The translations under genes were made by a program, and so were the position numbers. A stretch of DNA of 64,000 bases, taken from positions 682,001 to 746,000 of the forward strand of contig NZ_JACAIS010000001.1 in NCBI RefSeq assembly GCF_030325625.1, in the 5' to 3' direction. This DNA comes from Sphingobacterium sp. N143 (lineage in GTDB: Bacteria > Bacteroidota > Bacteroidia > Sphingobacteriales > Sphingobacteriaceae). Below, piece after piece: positions 8,867-18,249 of the stretch. Within the stretch, counting starts at the first letter, position 1. Each line of letters begins with the position of its first letter. Below the pieces are notes generated by a model, which saw only the letters and a list, made by a program, of their open reading frames with translations, was not told where the DNA came from and made no database searches.

Positions 8867-9532
8867 ATGGAGATGGTCAAAATACTACTGGTTGAGGATC
8901 ACATGGTGGTACGGAATGGTATCAAATTGTTGTTGGAATCCCAGGAAGAATTTGAAGTAATAGGGGAAGCTTCTGATGGAGAAGAAGCTTTGATGATCAT
9001 AGTAGAGAAGAAGCTGCTTCCTGATATCATCCTAACGGATATCAGTATGGGCAATATGGATGGCATTGCGTTGCTGAAAGTGGTTGAAAAAGAGTATCCA
9101 ACGGTCAAAGTCATCTTTCTTTCGATGCTAAATCAGATACATTATGTTGTTGAAGGTTTTGAACATGGTCTTTGTGGTTATTTGTTGAAGACCGTAGATT
9201 ATAATGAGCTTCTTTTTGGATTAAAACATGTGGCCAATGGGGGGAAATATATGAGTGAAGAAATCAGTATGGCATTGCTTAATCAGGTGAATTCCGCGGA
9301 GAATTATGCTGATGAAAAAAAATATGCAGTTACAGATTTTGATCTCAGTGAACGGGAATTGGAGGTATTGGGATTAATTGCCGATGGTTTTACCAATTCG
9401 GAAATTGCTGATAAGATCTTTTTGAGTAAACGTACCATAGAGGGGCATCGACAAAATTTAATCGAGAAGACCAAGGTGAAAAATACAGCTGAACTGGTCA
9501 AGTTTGCCTTTCAACATGGTCTTCTAAAATAG
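8867..9532 (+). CDS. LuxR/NarL-type response regulator (copy 1)
   Basis: 221 aa. The receiver domain (1-125) begins KILLVEDHMVVRNGIKLLLE, with Asp58 in LTDIS as phosphoacceptor. The C-terminal LuxR helix-turn-helix (about 155-221) includes LSERELEVLGLIADGFTNSE and LSKRTIEGHRQNLIEK. It binds DNA and regulates transcription. It is a close paralogue of the regulator at 26728-27384, with nearly identical N-terminus and recognition helix. ATG 8873 (MVKILLVED) is an equally good start and aligns better with the paralogue. The 3' end overlaps the convergent transporter gene by 35 nt. The divergent PAS kinase is the likely partner. Confidence 0.92.
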   Translation: MEMVKILLVEDHMVVRNGIKLLLESQEEFEVIGEASDGEEALMIIVEKKLLPDIILTDISMGNMDGIALLKVVEKEYPTVKVIFLSMLNQIHYVVEGFEHGLCGYLLKTVDYNELLFGLKHVANGGKYMSEEISMALLNQVNSAENYADEKKYAVTDFDLSERELEVLGLIADGFTNSEIADKIFLSKRTIEGHRQNLIEKTKVKNTAELVKFAFQHGLLK

Positions 9533-10958
9533 AACAATCAAGTAGATCGCTATTCCTGTTTTTCTTTGGCCGGGGTAAGAAAGCAATAAAAAATACAACG
9601 GCAATCAGCAATAGAACTGATAATAATGTGGCCTTGCCATAGGCGGCAGTAATATGTTTAAGGTTGAGAAATGCGCCCTTGTCATCGTGTAAAAATAGGC
9701 CGACGACAAAAACTATGCCCAGACAGATGGCCAGTTGTTGTATGGTTAGGTAGACCGCTGAAGCCACACCAATATGTTCTTTTCTGATATCTTTTAAAGC
9801 AAGGGTCATCAATGAAGGCAATACACTGCCACAGCCAAGACCATAAAAAAAGAAGAGCATATGTACATGGTCCTGCCGGACGTCAACTTTGTTGAGAACG
9901 AGGAAATGAAAAAGAAGACCGATGATCATTGTCCCAAGTCCGATAAGTACGATGAATTTGCCATTTCGCTGAATGAATTTTCCAACAATAAGACTGGCAA
10001 GAACATAGCCTATTCCTTGATAAACAAAAGCAATTCCTGTCATGGTGGGTGTATAACCCTTATCATTTTGTAAATAGTTAGAATTGATAATGAAATAGGC
10101 ATCCTGGACCATGTAATAAGCAAATGCTGCTGCAATACCAAGGTTGAAGATCCGCTTCTTGAAAAGTGCAAAATTGATCAGGCTCTCCTGCCCTGAACGA
10201 TATTGACTTCTCTGTTTTATTAAGAATAGGATGATTAAGATCAATGCAGTTCCAAATATTAAAATGCACCAAATAGGCCAGGCTAGTTCCGGCCCCATGA
10301 TGAGTGGGTAAATAAGACCTAATAAGAGTATAAACAAGGTAATCATGGGAATAGGGGATATATGGGATGTTGAATTGATGCGATCATTCGGGACATATCG
10401 AAACGCAGTAAACAATGCTATGATGCCTATGGGAATATTGATCAGGAAAATAAGGCGCCAGCTTTCATCAAGCCATGACTGATCGGGTAATATTCCTCCA
10501 AGTAATTGCCCGAGGACAGATGCAATACCTGCAATGCTTCCATAGATACCCATAGCCCTGGACCGTTGCTCTTGGTTGTCAAAGAGAACCGTGATCAAGG
10601 CTATTCCCTGCGGGACCATCAGCCCTGAACTTATCCCTTGAAGGAATCTTCCCGACAATAGCACATAGATATTATCTGAGATTCCACAGAGGAGTGAGGC
10701 AAATGTGAAGCCAGCCATGCCCAATAGATATAATTTTTTCTTTCCAAAATAGTCTCCTGCCTTGCCCGCATTAATCAGCAAGCTGGCGTACCCAATAATA
10801 TATAGGATGATAATCCATTGCGAGGAGCTATTACTGAGCTGTAAGGAATGCTGGATGGTGGGGAGTGATACATTGATAATAAAGAGATCAATGACAAATA
10901 AAAATATACCAATGGAGACGATGCAGATAGGAAGCAAATCTTTAAATTGGAAGCGCAT
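9498..10958 (-). CDS. MFS drug transporter, DHA2 (14-TM) family
   Basis: 486 aa, inner membrane. About 14 hydrophobic segments, with INVSLPTIQHSL in TM1, AGDYFGKKKLYLLGM between TM2 and TM3 (motif A), GRFLQGISSGLMVPQG, and a motif-C-like GSIAGIASVLGQLLGG. This is the QacA/EmrB-type proton-coupled efflux family. The gene is divergent from an HxlR regulator (11071-11415) with an inverted repeat between them, suggesting substrate-inducible efflux. Its tail overlaps the response regulator by 35 nt. No membrane-fusion partner is adjacent. Confidence 0.9.
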   Translation of the reverse strand: MRFQFKDLLPICIVSIGIFLFVIDLFIINVSLPTIQHSLQLSNSSSQWIIILYIIGYASLLINAGKAGDYFGKKKLYLLGMAGFTFASLLCGISDNIYVLLSGRFLQGISSGLMVPQGIALITVLFDNQEQRSRAMGIYGSIAGIASVLGQLLGGILPDQSWLDESWRLIFLINIPIGIIALFTAFRYVPNDRINSTSHISPIPMITLFILLLGLIYPLIMGPELAWPIWCILIFGTALILIILFLIKQRSQYRSGQESLINFALFKKRIFNLGIAAAFAYYMVQDAYFIINSNYLQNDKGYTPTMTGIAFVYQGIGYVLASLIVGKFIQRNGKFIVLIGLGTMIIGLLFHFLVLNKVDVRQDHVHMLFFFYGLGCGSVLPSLMTLALKDIRKEHIGVASAVYLTIQQLAICLGIVFVVGLFLHDDKGAFLNLKHITAAYGKATLLSVLLLIAVVFFIAFLPRPKKNRNSDLLDCSILEDHVERQT

Positions 10959-11013
10959 ATTGAAAGTTTTTTAATAATTTTAGGCTAAAAGTAGGGGGGA
11001 TTTTTTGCACGAT

Positions 11014-11038
11014 CAAGTAGTTATATTTTATGTACTTG
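11014..11038. promoter_or_regulatory. Candidate HxlR operator
   Basis: CAAGTA-N13-TACTTG, a perfect 6-bp dyad. It covers TATATTTT (11022-11029), a candidate -7 box of the HxlR gene. Its left arm supplies the minus-strand TTG that would be the -33 element of the transporter promoter (TTG-N20-TACTTTTA). Binding here could repress both genes. Confidence 0.45.
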
Positions 11039-11070
11039 GTATGGTTTTATGAACTAATGGTCAGTATGAG

Positions 11071-11415
11071 ATGATTATGGAAGAAAAAAAATATGAAAAA
11101 TTTGGAAGCTGCTGTGATGTCAATGGTATTTTTAAGATCATTGGTGGTAAATGGAAGGTCCTGCTGATCAAAGCTATTGCTAAAGAATGCCCGAAGCGGT
11201 TCGGGGAATTGAAGCGAGCGATGGAAGATATGGCACAGACCACGCTGACGGTACAGTTGCGTGAGCTTGAGCGGGACGGTATTCTATGCAGGCAGATGTA
11301 TGCAGAATCACCACCACGTGTGGAATATAAACTGAGTGAGTTGGGTAAGACCCTACTCCCCGTCATCGACATGCTGGATGCATGGTGGTTAAGTTATAAA
11401 AATGAACGGGAGTGA
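11071..11415 (+). CDS. HxlR family transcriptional regulator
   Basis: 114 aa winged-helix protein. The N-terminus CCDVNGIFKIIGGKWKVLLI is the family signature, including an N-terminal cysteine often used for redox or electrophile sensing. KRFGELKRAMEDMAQTTLTV carries the recognition helix, and RVEYKLSELGKTLLPV the wing. HxlR regulators often control adjacent oxidoreductase or efflux genes, and here the DHA2 transporter is divergent. Autoregulation is suggested by the dyad at 11014-11038. It is convergent with the EamA gene. Confidence 0.9.
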   Translation: MIMEEKKYEKFGSCCDVNGIFKIIGGKWKVLLIKAIAKECPKRFGELKRAMEDMAQTTLTVQLRELERDGILCRQMYAESPPRVEYKLSELGKTLLPVIDMLDAWWLSYKNERE

Positions 11416-11425
11416 TTAACAGTTC

Positions 11426-12349
11426 TTATGAATGGCTGCTGGTTGATTTATGCGAAGGAATTCCAAGCAGAATAATTGTTATTATGATGCAGGTGGTACC
11501 TATCCAATCAGTGAACGTAAAGGGTGTATCGAGCCATAAGACAGCGAGCAGTGCTGCTGATAATGGTTCGGCAGAAGCCAAAAGACTTGTCTTTTGACCA
11601 CCAATTAATTTTACAGCTGTAAGATAGGCATAGAATGGGATTAAAGTGCCAAAGATCACGATGAAGCAAGTGTAAGTATAAGTGTAAATATCCCAGGTTC
11701 CAGCAACATCCCAGGGAGCTTTTACAAAACAAAATGTGATCCCACCAAATAGCATACCCCAACCAATGACGGTACTGGCAGGATATTTATTCAACAAGCG
11801 AACCGGCTGTAGTGTGTAAAAGGCAAGCGTGACAGCAGACATGAGTCCAAAAAATAGTGCGATACCTGATATGGAAAGTGTGCCTATATTTCCATGGGTG
11901 ACCAATAAGAATGTTCCTAACACGGCTAATAATATAGCAAGGCATGTTAGTCCGTTAGGAAATTTTTTGCGTTTCAACGCAATATAAATGGCAATCATTA
12001 CCGGACCGGTATATTGTAGAACCGTTGCTGTTGCCGCGTTGGAATAATTAATTGCAGCAAAATAAGAATACTGAACGGCCAGGACCCCCAGTATACTAAA
12101 CAGCAATATATCGACCCGATCTTTGTGGTTCCTCCATATTCGCCAAAGATCGGGACGACTATTTATTCCGGCAAGGGTTAGCAGAATTATTCCTGTCACT
12201 AACATCCGTATTGTAATAAGCCATTCGACATTAACTCCCCGTTTATGAAAAAGGAATTGGCCAAAGGTTCCTGAAACACCCCAAAGTACCGCTGCAATGA
12301 CAGCTAGCAAAAAGCCTTTTAAAATCTCATGATTGTTCACCTTGTTCAT
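11426..12349 (-). CDS. EamA/DMT family transporter
   Basis: 307 aa from ATG 12349, inner membrane. Two EamA repeats with about 10 hydrophobic segments; LLAVIAAVLWGVSGTFGQFL and VLQYTGPVMIAIYIALK are typical. It is probably an exporter of small metabolites (RhaT/YdcZ-like superfamily); the substrate is unknown. ATG 12349 is chosen over the in-frame codon at 12421 because it is preceded by AGAGGGA at a suitable distance and because TM1 then begins near residue 10. Confidence 0.85.
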   Translation of the reverse strand: MNKVNNHEILKGFLLAVIAAVLWGVSGTFGQFLFHKRGVNVEWLITIRMLVTGIILLTLAGINSRPDLWRIWRNHKDRVDILLFSILGVLAVQYSYFAAINYSNAATATVLQYTGPVMIAIYIALKRKKFPNGLTCLAILLAVLGTFLLVTHGNIGTLSISGIALFFGLMSAVTLAFYTLQPVRLLNKYPASTVIGWGMLFGGITFCFVKAPWDVAGTWDIYTYTYTCFIVIFGTLIPFYAYLTAVKLIGGQKTSLLASAEPLSAALLAVLWLDTPFTFTDWIGTTCIIITIILLGIPSHKSTSSHS

Positions 12350-12485
12350 AATTATGTCCCTCTTGTGGATTGGATTGGATGCGTAAATATAATAAAAGAG
12401 GGTTATTATTGGATAATACATGATAAAAGCAGTAAATTAGTTGACATCAACTTTATTTCATTTTTGAATTTAAAATTATAGCTGC

Positions 12486-13568
12486 ATGAACTGGTCAACT
12501 CAAGTCACACAAATGCTAGGTGTTAAATATCCCATTATCCAAGCTCCCATGTTTGGTGTTACTACCCCTGAGATGGTTGCCGCTGCCGCAGAAGCTGAGG
12601 CGCTAGGTTCACTGGCATTAGGAGATCTATCTGGAGCAGCATGTAGAGCAGCGATCCAAAGGACAAAAAAGCTTGTCAAAGGACCTTTTGCCGTTAATAT
12701 TTTTGTGAACAGTATACCGGAGGTCTCAGATGCCTTACGGGGTCAATATGCAAAAGCAAAATCAGCCGTGGAGAAACTGGCCCACCAGCATGATATAGCT
12801 GTTGATCTGCCTGAATTCGAAGATATTAAGCTAACTGATTATCGAGAACAGGTTGATGCTATTCTGGAGAACCAGTGCAAAATTGTTAGTTTTACCTTTG
12901 GGAATTTAGATCCTGAAAGTATAAGTCGCCTGAAGGCTGCTGGCACAATTCTCATCGGGACCTGTACCTGTACCGAAGAGGCTCTGATTTTAGAACATTC
13001 GGGTATTGATATTATATGTGTCCAGGGATGGGAAGCCGGTGGACACCGCGGTAGTTTTAGTGCCCTGGACATTCCTCAGATCGGGGGGCTTTCTTTATTG
13101 GCGCAAGTACGTGATCGGGTGAAATTACCTTTGGTGTATGCAGGTGGAATATACAATGCAACTACTTTATTGGCAGCCAAGCAACTGGGGGCGGAAGGAT
13201 TCCAGATCGGTAGTCTGTTGCTTAGGTCAACAGAAAGTGCACTGCTGGACTTTGAAAAACAACGTTTAATGCAGGTTAAGGAATCAGATGTTGTCCTGAC
13301 CAGAAGTTTCTCTGGACGATATGCTAGAGGTATCAAAAACATTTTTATTGAAACAATGGATACATCAGGCTGTATTTTACCTTACCCTTATCAAAATAAA
13401 TTGACCAATCTATTAAGAAAAGCTGCCAAAATAGATAATAATGTAGACTTTGTGAGTATCTGGACCGGGCAATCTATCCATTCCTACCGTGATTGTTCTA
13501 CTAGAGAGATCATTCGGGATCTGGTTGAAAAAGTCGATATATTCGACAATACTTACCATGAACGATAA
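12486..13568 (+). CDS. Nitronate monooxygenase (2-nitropropane dioxygenase family)
   Basis: 360 aa. An FMN-dependent TIM-barrel enzyme oxidising alkyl nitronates such as propionate 3-nitronate. PIIQAPMFGVTTPEMVAAAA is the N-terminal FMN-site strand. CVQGWEAGGHRGSF contains the catalytic-type histidine, and VYAGGIYNATTLLAAKQLGA and GFQIGSLLLRSTES bind phosphate/FMN. The gene is monocistronic and ends at the terminator at 13643-13680. It probably detoxifies nitronates. Confidence 0.9.
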   Translation: MNWSTQVTQMLGVKYPIIQAPMFGVTTPEMVAAAAEAEALGSLALGDLSGAACRAAIQRTKKLVKGPFAVNIFVNSIPEVSDALRGQYAKAKSAVEKLAHQHDIAVDLPEFEDIKLTDYREQVDAILENQCKIVSFTFGNLDPESISRLKAAGTILIGTCTCTEEALILEHSGIDIICVQGWEAGGHRGSFSALDIPQIGGLSLLAQVRDRVKLPLVYAGGIYNATTLLAAKQLGAEGFQIGSLLLRSTESALLDFEKQRLMQVKESDVVLTRSFSGRYARGIKNIFIETMDTSGCILPYPYQNKLTNLLRKAAKIDNNVDFVSIWTGQSIHSYRDCSTREIIRDLVEKVDIFDNTYHER

Positions 13569-13642
13569 AATTAAGGTTTCATAGTGTCAAAGTATTGTCA
13601 TTTAGATTAAATATTTCACCAAAAAAGCCGTTTAAATAACTA

Positions 13643-13680
13643 AAAAACTCCTTGTAGTTGTTGTTCTACAGGGAGTTTTT
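13643..13680 (+). terminator. Intrinsic terminator after the nitronate monooxygenase gene
   Basis: The stem AAAAACTCCTTGTAG/CTACAGGGAGTTTTT (one wobble) has an 8-nt loop and is followed by GTTTTTTTT. It separates this gene from the exopolysaccharide operon. Confidence 0.85.
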
Positions 13681-13734
13681 GTTTTTTTTCAAACCTTTGT
13701 TGCAGCTATGAAAAACTTATAAATAACTGATACA

Positions 13735-14115
13735 ATGGGGGACGGAAAAAAGAGAATTCTCATTATCGAAGATAATGAGATTCTATTAAACACAATGCAA
13801 TTTGTTCTTGCCAGAGAAGGCTACGATCTATTGCTTGCCAAATCTGGCAAGGAAGCACTTTCCTTGGTCTCTGATGAGACAATTGATCTTGTAATCACAG
13901 ACTTGGCACTGCCATTTGCCAATGGCTATGAAATTATTGATCGCATACGAAAAGGAAATAGGAATAATCAAGTACCTGTCATTATTATCTCTGGATATCG
14001 GGATGATAACAGTATTGTGGAAGGATTTGAGGTTGGTGCAAATGATTATATCAAAAAGCCTATATCACCATCAGAGCTTGTTTCACGCGTTCGTTTGAGG
14101 ATTGGCCATGTTTAG
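13735..14115 (+). CDS. Single-domain response regulator (CheY-like), first gene of the exopolysaccharide operon
   Basis: 126 aa. A receiver domain only: acidic pair in IIEDNEI, phosphoacceptor Asp56 in DLVITDLALP, Thr/Ser switch in VIIISGY, and lysine in NDYIKKPIS. There is no DNA-binding output domain, so it must act by protein contact. The following gene overlaps its end by 8 nt, implying translational coupling. As first gene of a membrane glycosyltransferase operon it may gate synthase activity after phosphorylation by an unlinked kinase, which is inference. Confidence 0.88.
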   Translation: MGDGKKRILIIEDNEILLNTMQFVLAREGYDLLLAKSGKEALSLVSDETIDLVITDLALPFANGYEIIDRIRKGNRNNQVPVIIISGYRDDNSIVEGFEVGANDYIKKPISPSELVSRVRLRIGHV

Positions 14116-15244
14116 TAAAATTGAATATACAGTTCACATGATTCGGTCTTTCTTTGAAGGGGATGGCTGGCCAATGATCGTTTGGATCGCACTAGTCCTT
14201 AGTTTTATGTTTTGGACAGCTTGCCTCATTGGCATCTGCATATTTTATTACCGGGATTATAGATATAGGTCACATTATACCAGAATTTATCCGGTCTTAC
14301 GTGACTTTATCTATGAGCATGTGCTGATAGCAAATACATTCAATCATTTCCCGATAGAGAAGTTATCTCTCGATTTAGATAAACGGATTGTACGGAAAGT
14401 TGTACGGCAGATATTGCATGAATTTATCTTTACAATCGGCGGGGAAAAGGGGAGGAGCATGCGTAACCTGTTCAATGAAATGGGCTTTGATAAAGAAGCT
14501 CAATATGAAATTAGACATTCAGCTAAGCATGTTTTGGCCACAGTCAGGTCGTTATCTGATCTGGCCTTGATGCAAGTAAACATTCAAGATGATATTTTGA
14601 AGCAGTTATTAGGTAGCCCAAGGGTTGAAATTCGTGTAGCAGCTTATAAATATTTGGTGCAAGTGGAGGGTGAGCAGGCCTTTGACCGCATTTTTGCTGG
14701 AATATATGGGATTAGCGAGCTGGATGCACTCGATATCTATCAGTCCATAGTATTAACGGACTATGTTGGAGCCTATCGATTCTCCCAATGGCTGGATGAT
14801 TCCAAGACATGTGCAGTCAATAGTCTCTATATGGATCTCATGGTATATTATCAACAGCTGGATGAGGAAGAGCTCTGGAAACTGATCATGGCGCGCAAAG
14901 AATTGCGAACCGTACAAAAAGCTATTAATGCATTGGGCAAGCTTTTGGCCCGGGCAAGTGAAGATCAGCTGCAGTGTTTATTTCATAAAGAACAAGATCT
15001 TAACCTGAAGATTGAAATCATTAAAGCCATTGGTCGCCTTGGCCAAGGAAAATCTATTGATTTATTGGAAACAATATTCAAGGATAAAAATTCGGTATTG
15101 GTCCTTAGAAAACATGCATACCGTTCCTTAATTGCTCAAAAACCCTATAGTACATCATGCTTAAGAAAGCTTGACAACGAGGTTGAAAGCGATGATGATA
15201 AACTGATACGTTATATCAATCATCCAATGGTCCATTATTTTTAA
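14108..15244 (+). CDS. Membrane-anchored HEAT-repeat protein
   Basis: 378 aa from ATG 14108 (TTG 14102 is an alternative). A transmembrane helix lies at about residues 17-45 (WPMIVWIALVLSFMFWTACL), followed by a cytoplasmic or periplasmic helical-repeat region. LLGSPRVEIRVAAYKYLVQV and the C-terminal AIGRLGQGKSIDLLETIF are HEAT-like repeats used for protein binding. No catalytic motif is seen. It overlaps the receiver gene by 8 nt and precedes the GT2 synthase by 33 nt. It is a plausible scaffold linking receiver domain and synthase. The family is conserved-looking but I cannot name it beyond HEAT repeats. Confidence 0.8.
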   Translation: MFSKIEYTVHMIRSFFEGDGWPMIVWIALVLSFMFWTACLIGICIFYYRDYRYRSHYTRIYPVLRDFIYEHVLIANTFNHFPIEKLSLDLDKRIVRKVVRQILHEFIFTIGGEKGRSMRNLFNEMGFDKEAQYEIRHSAKHVLATVRSLSDLALMQVNIQDDILKQLLGSPRVEIRVAAYKYLVQVEGEQAFDRIFAGIYGISELDALDIYQSIVLTDYVGAYRFSQWLDDSKTCAVNSLYMDLMVYYQQLDEEELWKLIMARKELRTVQKAINALGKLLARASEDQLQCLFHKEQDLNLKIEIIKAIGRLGQGKSIDLLETIFKDKNSVLVLRKHAYRSLIAQKPYSTSCLRKLDNEVESDDDKLIRYINHPMVHYF

Positions 15245-15277
15245 TCAGCAAGGCTCGTTTATCAAAAGGTATTTTAT

Positions 15278-16714
15278 ATGAAGCATTTTATATTTTCGAT
15301 AGAGTTTATTTTTGGACTTTATTGTCTTTTACTCTTGATTGTTTACATGATGCTGTTTCGGATGTCATCGATCTCAATTAAGAAAAATCTCCGAAAACGA
15401 AATTCCAGGCGGATACAAACACTGTTAGAATCTGAAATAGCGCCTGGTGTGAGTATTGTAGCCCCAGCCTATAATGAATCTGTCACTATTGTTAACAATG
15501 TGCGCTCATTGATGACTTTATTTTACCCCCGGTACGAGGTGGTCATCGTTAATGATGGGAGTAAAGACGATACATTACAGAAGCTTATTCAGGAGTTTGA
15601 CCTTGTGGAGGTTGACTTTTTGGTGGACTATATGGTTCCTTGTAAGGAGATCAAGGCCATCTATAAATCGAGAGACATCTCGCATAAGCGGCTGACTATT
15701 GTAGACAAAGTAAATGGCGGAAGTAAAGCCGATGCCGTCAATGCGGGAATCAACGTGGCTTCTTTCCCTTACATTTTGAATACAGACGTAGATTGTGTAC
15801 TTGCTAACGACACCTTGGTCCATTTAATGGAGGCAGTCTTAGACGCTAAAGAGCGTGTTATTGCCGTCGGGGCAACTTTGCGCATGTCCAATTCCAGTTA
15901 TGTGGATTCTGGGATGTTAGTTGAGGCAGCACTGCCAAAACCCATACTCGCACGTTTTCAGGAGATGGAATACATCAGATCCTACCTGCTTGGTAAAATG
16001 GGATGGAACTATCTGAATTGCATTCCCAATGTTTCTGGCGGATTGGGATTATTTGATAAGGAGATTCTTATAGCCGCCGGCGGATATGATTCGCAGTCTC
16101 TTGGAGAGGATATGGAGATGGTGACCCGAATGTGTATGACTATGTGTGAAAATGATGAAAAGTATGAGGTCAAATATATCCCGCAGACCTTATGCTGGAC
16201 GGAGGGGCCTGATAGTCTGAAGATGTTGACCCGCCAGCGCATCCGTTGGGCCCGTGGGCTGATGCAGATTATCCGCTCACACCGGAAAGCATTTCTGAAT
16301 CCCAAATACAAAAGATTTGGACTGATTGTGTTCCCTTATAATGCTATTTTCGAATTCTTGGCACCTATCATGGAAATTTTAGGAATTTTCTTTTACGTCT
16401 ATCTTATTCTGACCAATGGTATCAATTGGCAAATGGCCATTCTATTGTTGGTGTTTGTATATATGTTTTCCATTTTTTTGACGAGTTTTTCGATCCTCTT
16501 GGACAATTATGTCTATAAATATTATAAGCGGAGACAGGATATTGTACGCTTATGTTTAACAGCCTTTATCGAGCCCTTTCTATATCACCCAATTATTGTA
16601 TACAGTTCAATAAAAGGATATGTTCAGGAGCTCTTTGGCAAGAAGCATGCCTGGGGGGAGATGAAACGTAAAGGAACATTGTCGCCATTGCCATCTGATG
16701 GCACTAAGAAGTAA
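15278..16714 (+). CDS. Processive family 2 glycosyltransferase (PgaC/BcsA/YaiP-like)
   Basis: 478 aa, inner membrane. An N-terminal TM helix (about 5-28) is followed by a cytoplasmic GT-A domain, with VSIVAPAYNES, NDGS at 92-95, NTDVD at 168-172, GED at 276-278 and the processivity motif QRIRW (QxxRW) at 320-324. Several TM helices follow (about 355-410 and later). All catalytic motifs of polymerising GT2 enzymes such as the poly-GlcNAc, cellulose and hyaluronan synthases are present. It should polymerise and translocate a polysaccharide from a nucleotide sugar. The sugar is unknown. It sits between the HEAT protein and the outer-membrane barrel gene, with 4 nt to the next start. Confidence 0.9.
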   Translation: MKHFIFSIEFIFGLYCLLLLIVYMMLFRMSSISIKKNLRKRNSRRIQTLLESEIAPGVSIVAPAYNESVTIVNNVRSLMTLFYPRYEVVIVNDGSKDDTLQKLIQEFDLVEVDFLVDYMVPCKEIKAIYKSRDISHKRLTIVDKVNGGSKADAVNAGINVASFPYILNTDVDCVLANDTLVHLMEAVLDAKERVIAVGATLRMSNSSYVDSGMLVEAALPKPILARFQEMEYIRSYLLGKMGWNYLNCIPNVSGGLGLFDKEILIAAGGYDSQSLGEDMEMVTRMCMTMCENDEKYEVKYIPQTLCWTEGPDSLKMLTRQRIRWARGLMQIIRSHRKAFLNPKYKRFGLIVFPYNAIFEFLAPIMEILGIFFYVYLILTNGINWQMAILLLVFVYMFSIFLTSFSILLDNYVYKYYKRRQDIVRLCLTAFIEPFLYHPIIVYSSIKGYVQELFGKKHAWGEMKRKGTLSPLPSDGTKK

Positions 16715-16718
16715 AAAA

Positions 16719-18248
16719 ATGAACAAGTTATTGATTATAATACTATTTTGCCTGATCCTACGGCCCCCTGTTGTCAATGCACAGGTGATCTGGCAAAATA
16801 AAAAATATGATGTTGACAGTCTGGTACCCAAAGCAGCAACTTATTTAAAAGAAGGACATTTGGAGGAATCCATTATGTTGAGCCGTACAGTACTGTCGAA
16901 GTATCCAAAATATACAGATTTTAAATATTTTCTGGGTGCCAGTTACCAAAAAATGGGGCGTGCTGATTGGGCTATCCCATATTTTGAGGATGTAATAGCA
17001 AATGATATCAACTATAAAGACAGTTATGTTGCCTTAGCCATGCTTTACGAAACCGAGGGCAATTATGCCAAAGCTGATCATCTGTGGCAACTTGTACACA
17101 AACGTTTTCCGCAAGATACTTCGATGGTAAGTTTATATCAGCAGTATGAAATTAGAAATTTGCGTCGTGCTGATGACCTTCGCATGGATAATTGGTACTT
17201 AGCTGGTAAAAAATCCATTGCACAGGGGAAGGTTGAGGAAGCATTGACATATTCTGATAGTTTAAGGCTAGCTGATGCACAAGACATGCGCTATCTATAT
17301 CTTCGATCAAGTGCTTATATGCATGGCAAAGAATACGCAAAAGCAAAAGCAGATTATGAAATATTGCTGAATAAAGGTGATCGTAATCCATTTATTATTG
17401 AACAGTTGGCAAATATAGCTGTTGCAAACAAAGATTATCCAGCGGCACTAACCTATATGGAGGAGCTCAGGCAAAATTCACCGGGGAATGCCAAGTATCA
17501 GCATCTGGCTAAAGTCTACCGAGAGAATCTGCCTACGAACTTTTACGTTGGACTCAATCACATGCAAAGTTCGCAGGATAAACCAAATGGTCATTTTTTT
17601 ATCTCTGGTTTGGAGTATGGGCAGAAAATAGGTGAAAAAGATATGCTGATTGGACAGTTCAATTATGGTAATAGACGTGGTGAAAAAGGGTATCAGGTAG
17701 GTGCGGAGGCCTGGCTGAATTATAGTTCAAAAGTATATGGATACCATCAGTTTGCCTGGGCTGATGGAACCGTATTTCCAACCTGGCGTGCAGCGTATAG
17801 CCTGTATCGCGAGGCTGGAGCTTGGCTCTTCGATCTTGGTGGACGCTATGTCCGTTCAGCTGATCATACGAGTAATTATGGCTTGGTGGGATCTGGTGGC
17901 CGTTATTTTGGGGCAACGTTTATCTATCTGCGAGGATTTTTATTACGGGATGAGCAACGTTGGAACCAGGCTTATTCGCTTGCTGTCCGGCACTATTACA
18001 ATAGTGAAAAGTCAAATTCTTATGTCACCCTCATTGGCAATATAGGAACATCACCCGATGATCCGTCACGATACCAGTTTCTAAACAACCGCTTCGGTTT
18101 CTTGTCACGGTCAATTAATGCGGGCTGGCAACACCGTATCGAAAGCTGGGGTTTTACACTGATGGGGGGATGGAGTTATTACAAAGTCACGGAGCAGAGG
18201 TTTATGAATCAATACGATCTGAATCTCTCCTTGAGGAAATATTTTTAA
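16719..18248 (+). CDS. TPR-containing YaiO-type outer membrane beta-barrel protein
   Basis: 509 aa from ATG 16719. A signal peptide (1-22, ending PPVVNAQ) is followed by tetratricopeptide-like repeats to about residue 270, such as LEESIMLSRTVLSKYPKYTD and AIPYFEDVIANDINYKDSYV. A YaiO-like beta-barrel follows with alternating strands and a terminal aromatic residue (LNLSLRKYF), typical of outer-membrane insertion. The periplasmic TPR plus barrel architecture parallels PgaA, the poly-GlcNAc export porin. An ATG at 16698 overlaps the synthase gene and would add MALRSKK before the signal peptide, so it is less likely. Confidence 0.85.
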   Translation: MNKLLIIILFCLILRPPVVNAQVIWQNKKYDVDSLVPKAATYLKEGHLEESIMLSRTVLSKYPKYTDFKYFLGASYQKMGRADWAIPYFEDVIANDINYKDSYVALAMLYETEGNYAKADHLWQLVHKRFPQDTSMVSLYQQYEIRNLRRADDLRMDNWYLAGKKSIAQGKVEEALTYSDSLRLADAQDMRYLYLRSSAYMHGKEYAKAKADYEILLNKGDRNPFIIEQLANIAVANKDYPAALTYMEELRQNSPGNAKYQHLAKVYRENLPTNFYVGLNHMQSSQDKPNGHFFISGLEYGQKIGEKDMLIGQFNYGNRRGEKGYQVGAEAWLNYSSKVYGYHQFAWADGTVFPTWRAAYSLYREAGAWLFDLGGRYVRSADHTSNYGLVGSGGRYFGATFIYLRGFLLRDEQRWNQAYSLAVRHYYNSEKSNSYVTLIGNIGTSPDDPSRYQFLNNRFGFLSRSINAGWQHRIESWGFTLMGGWSYYKVTEQRFMNQYDLNLSLRKYF

Positions 18249-18249
18249 T

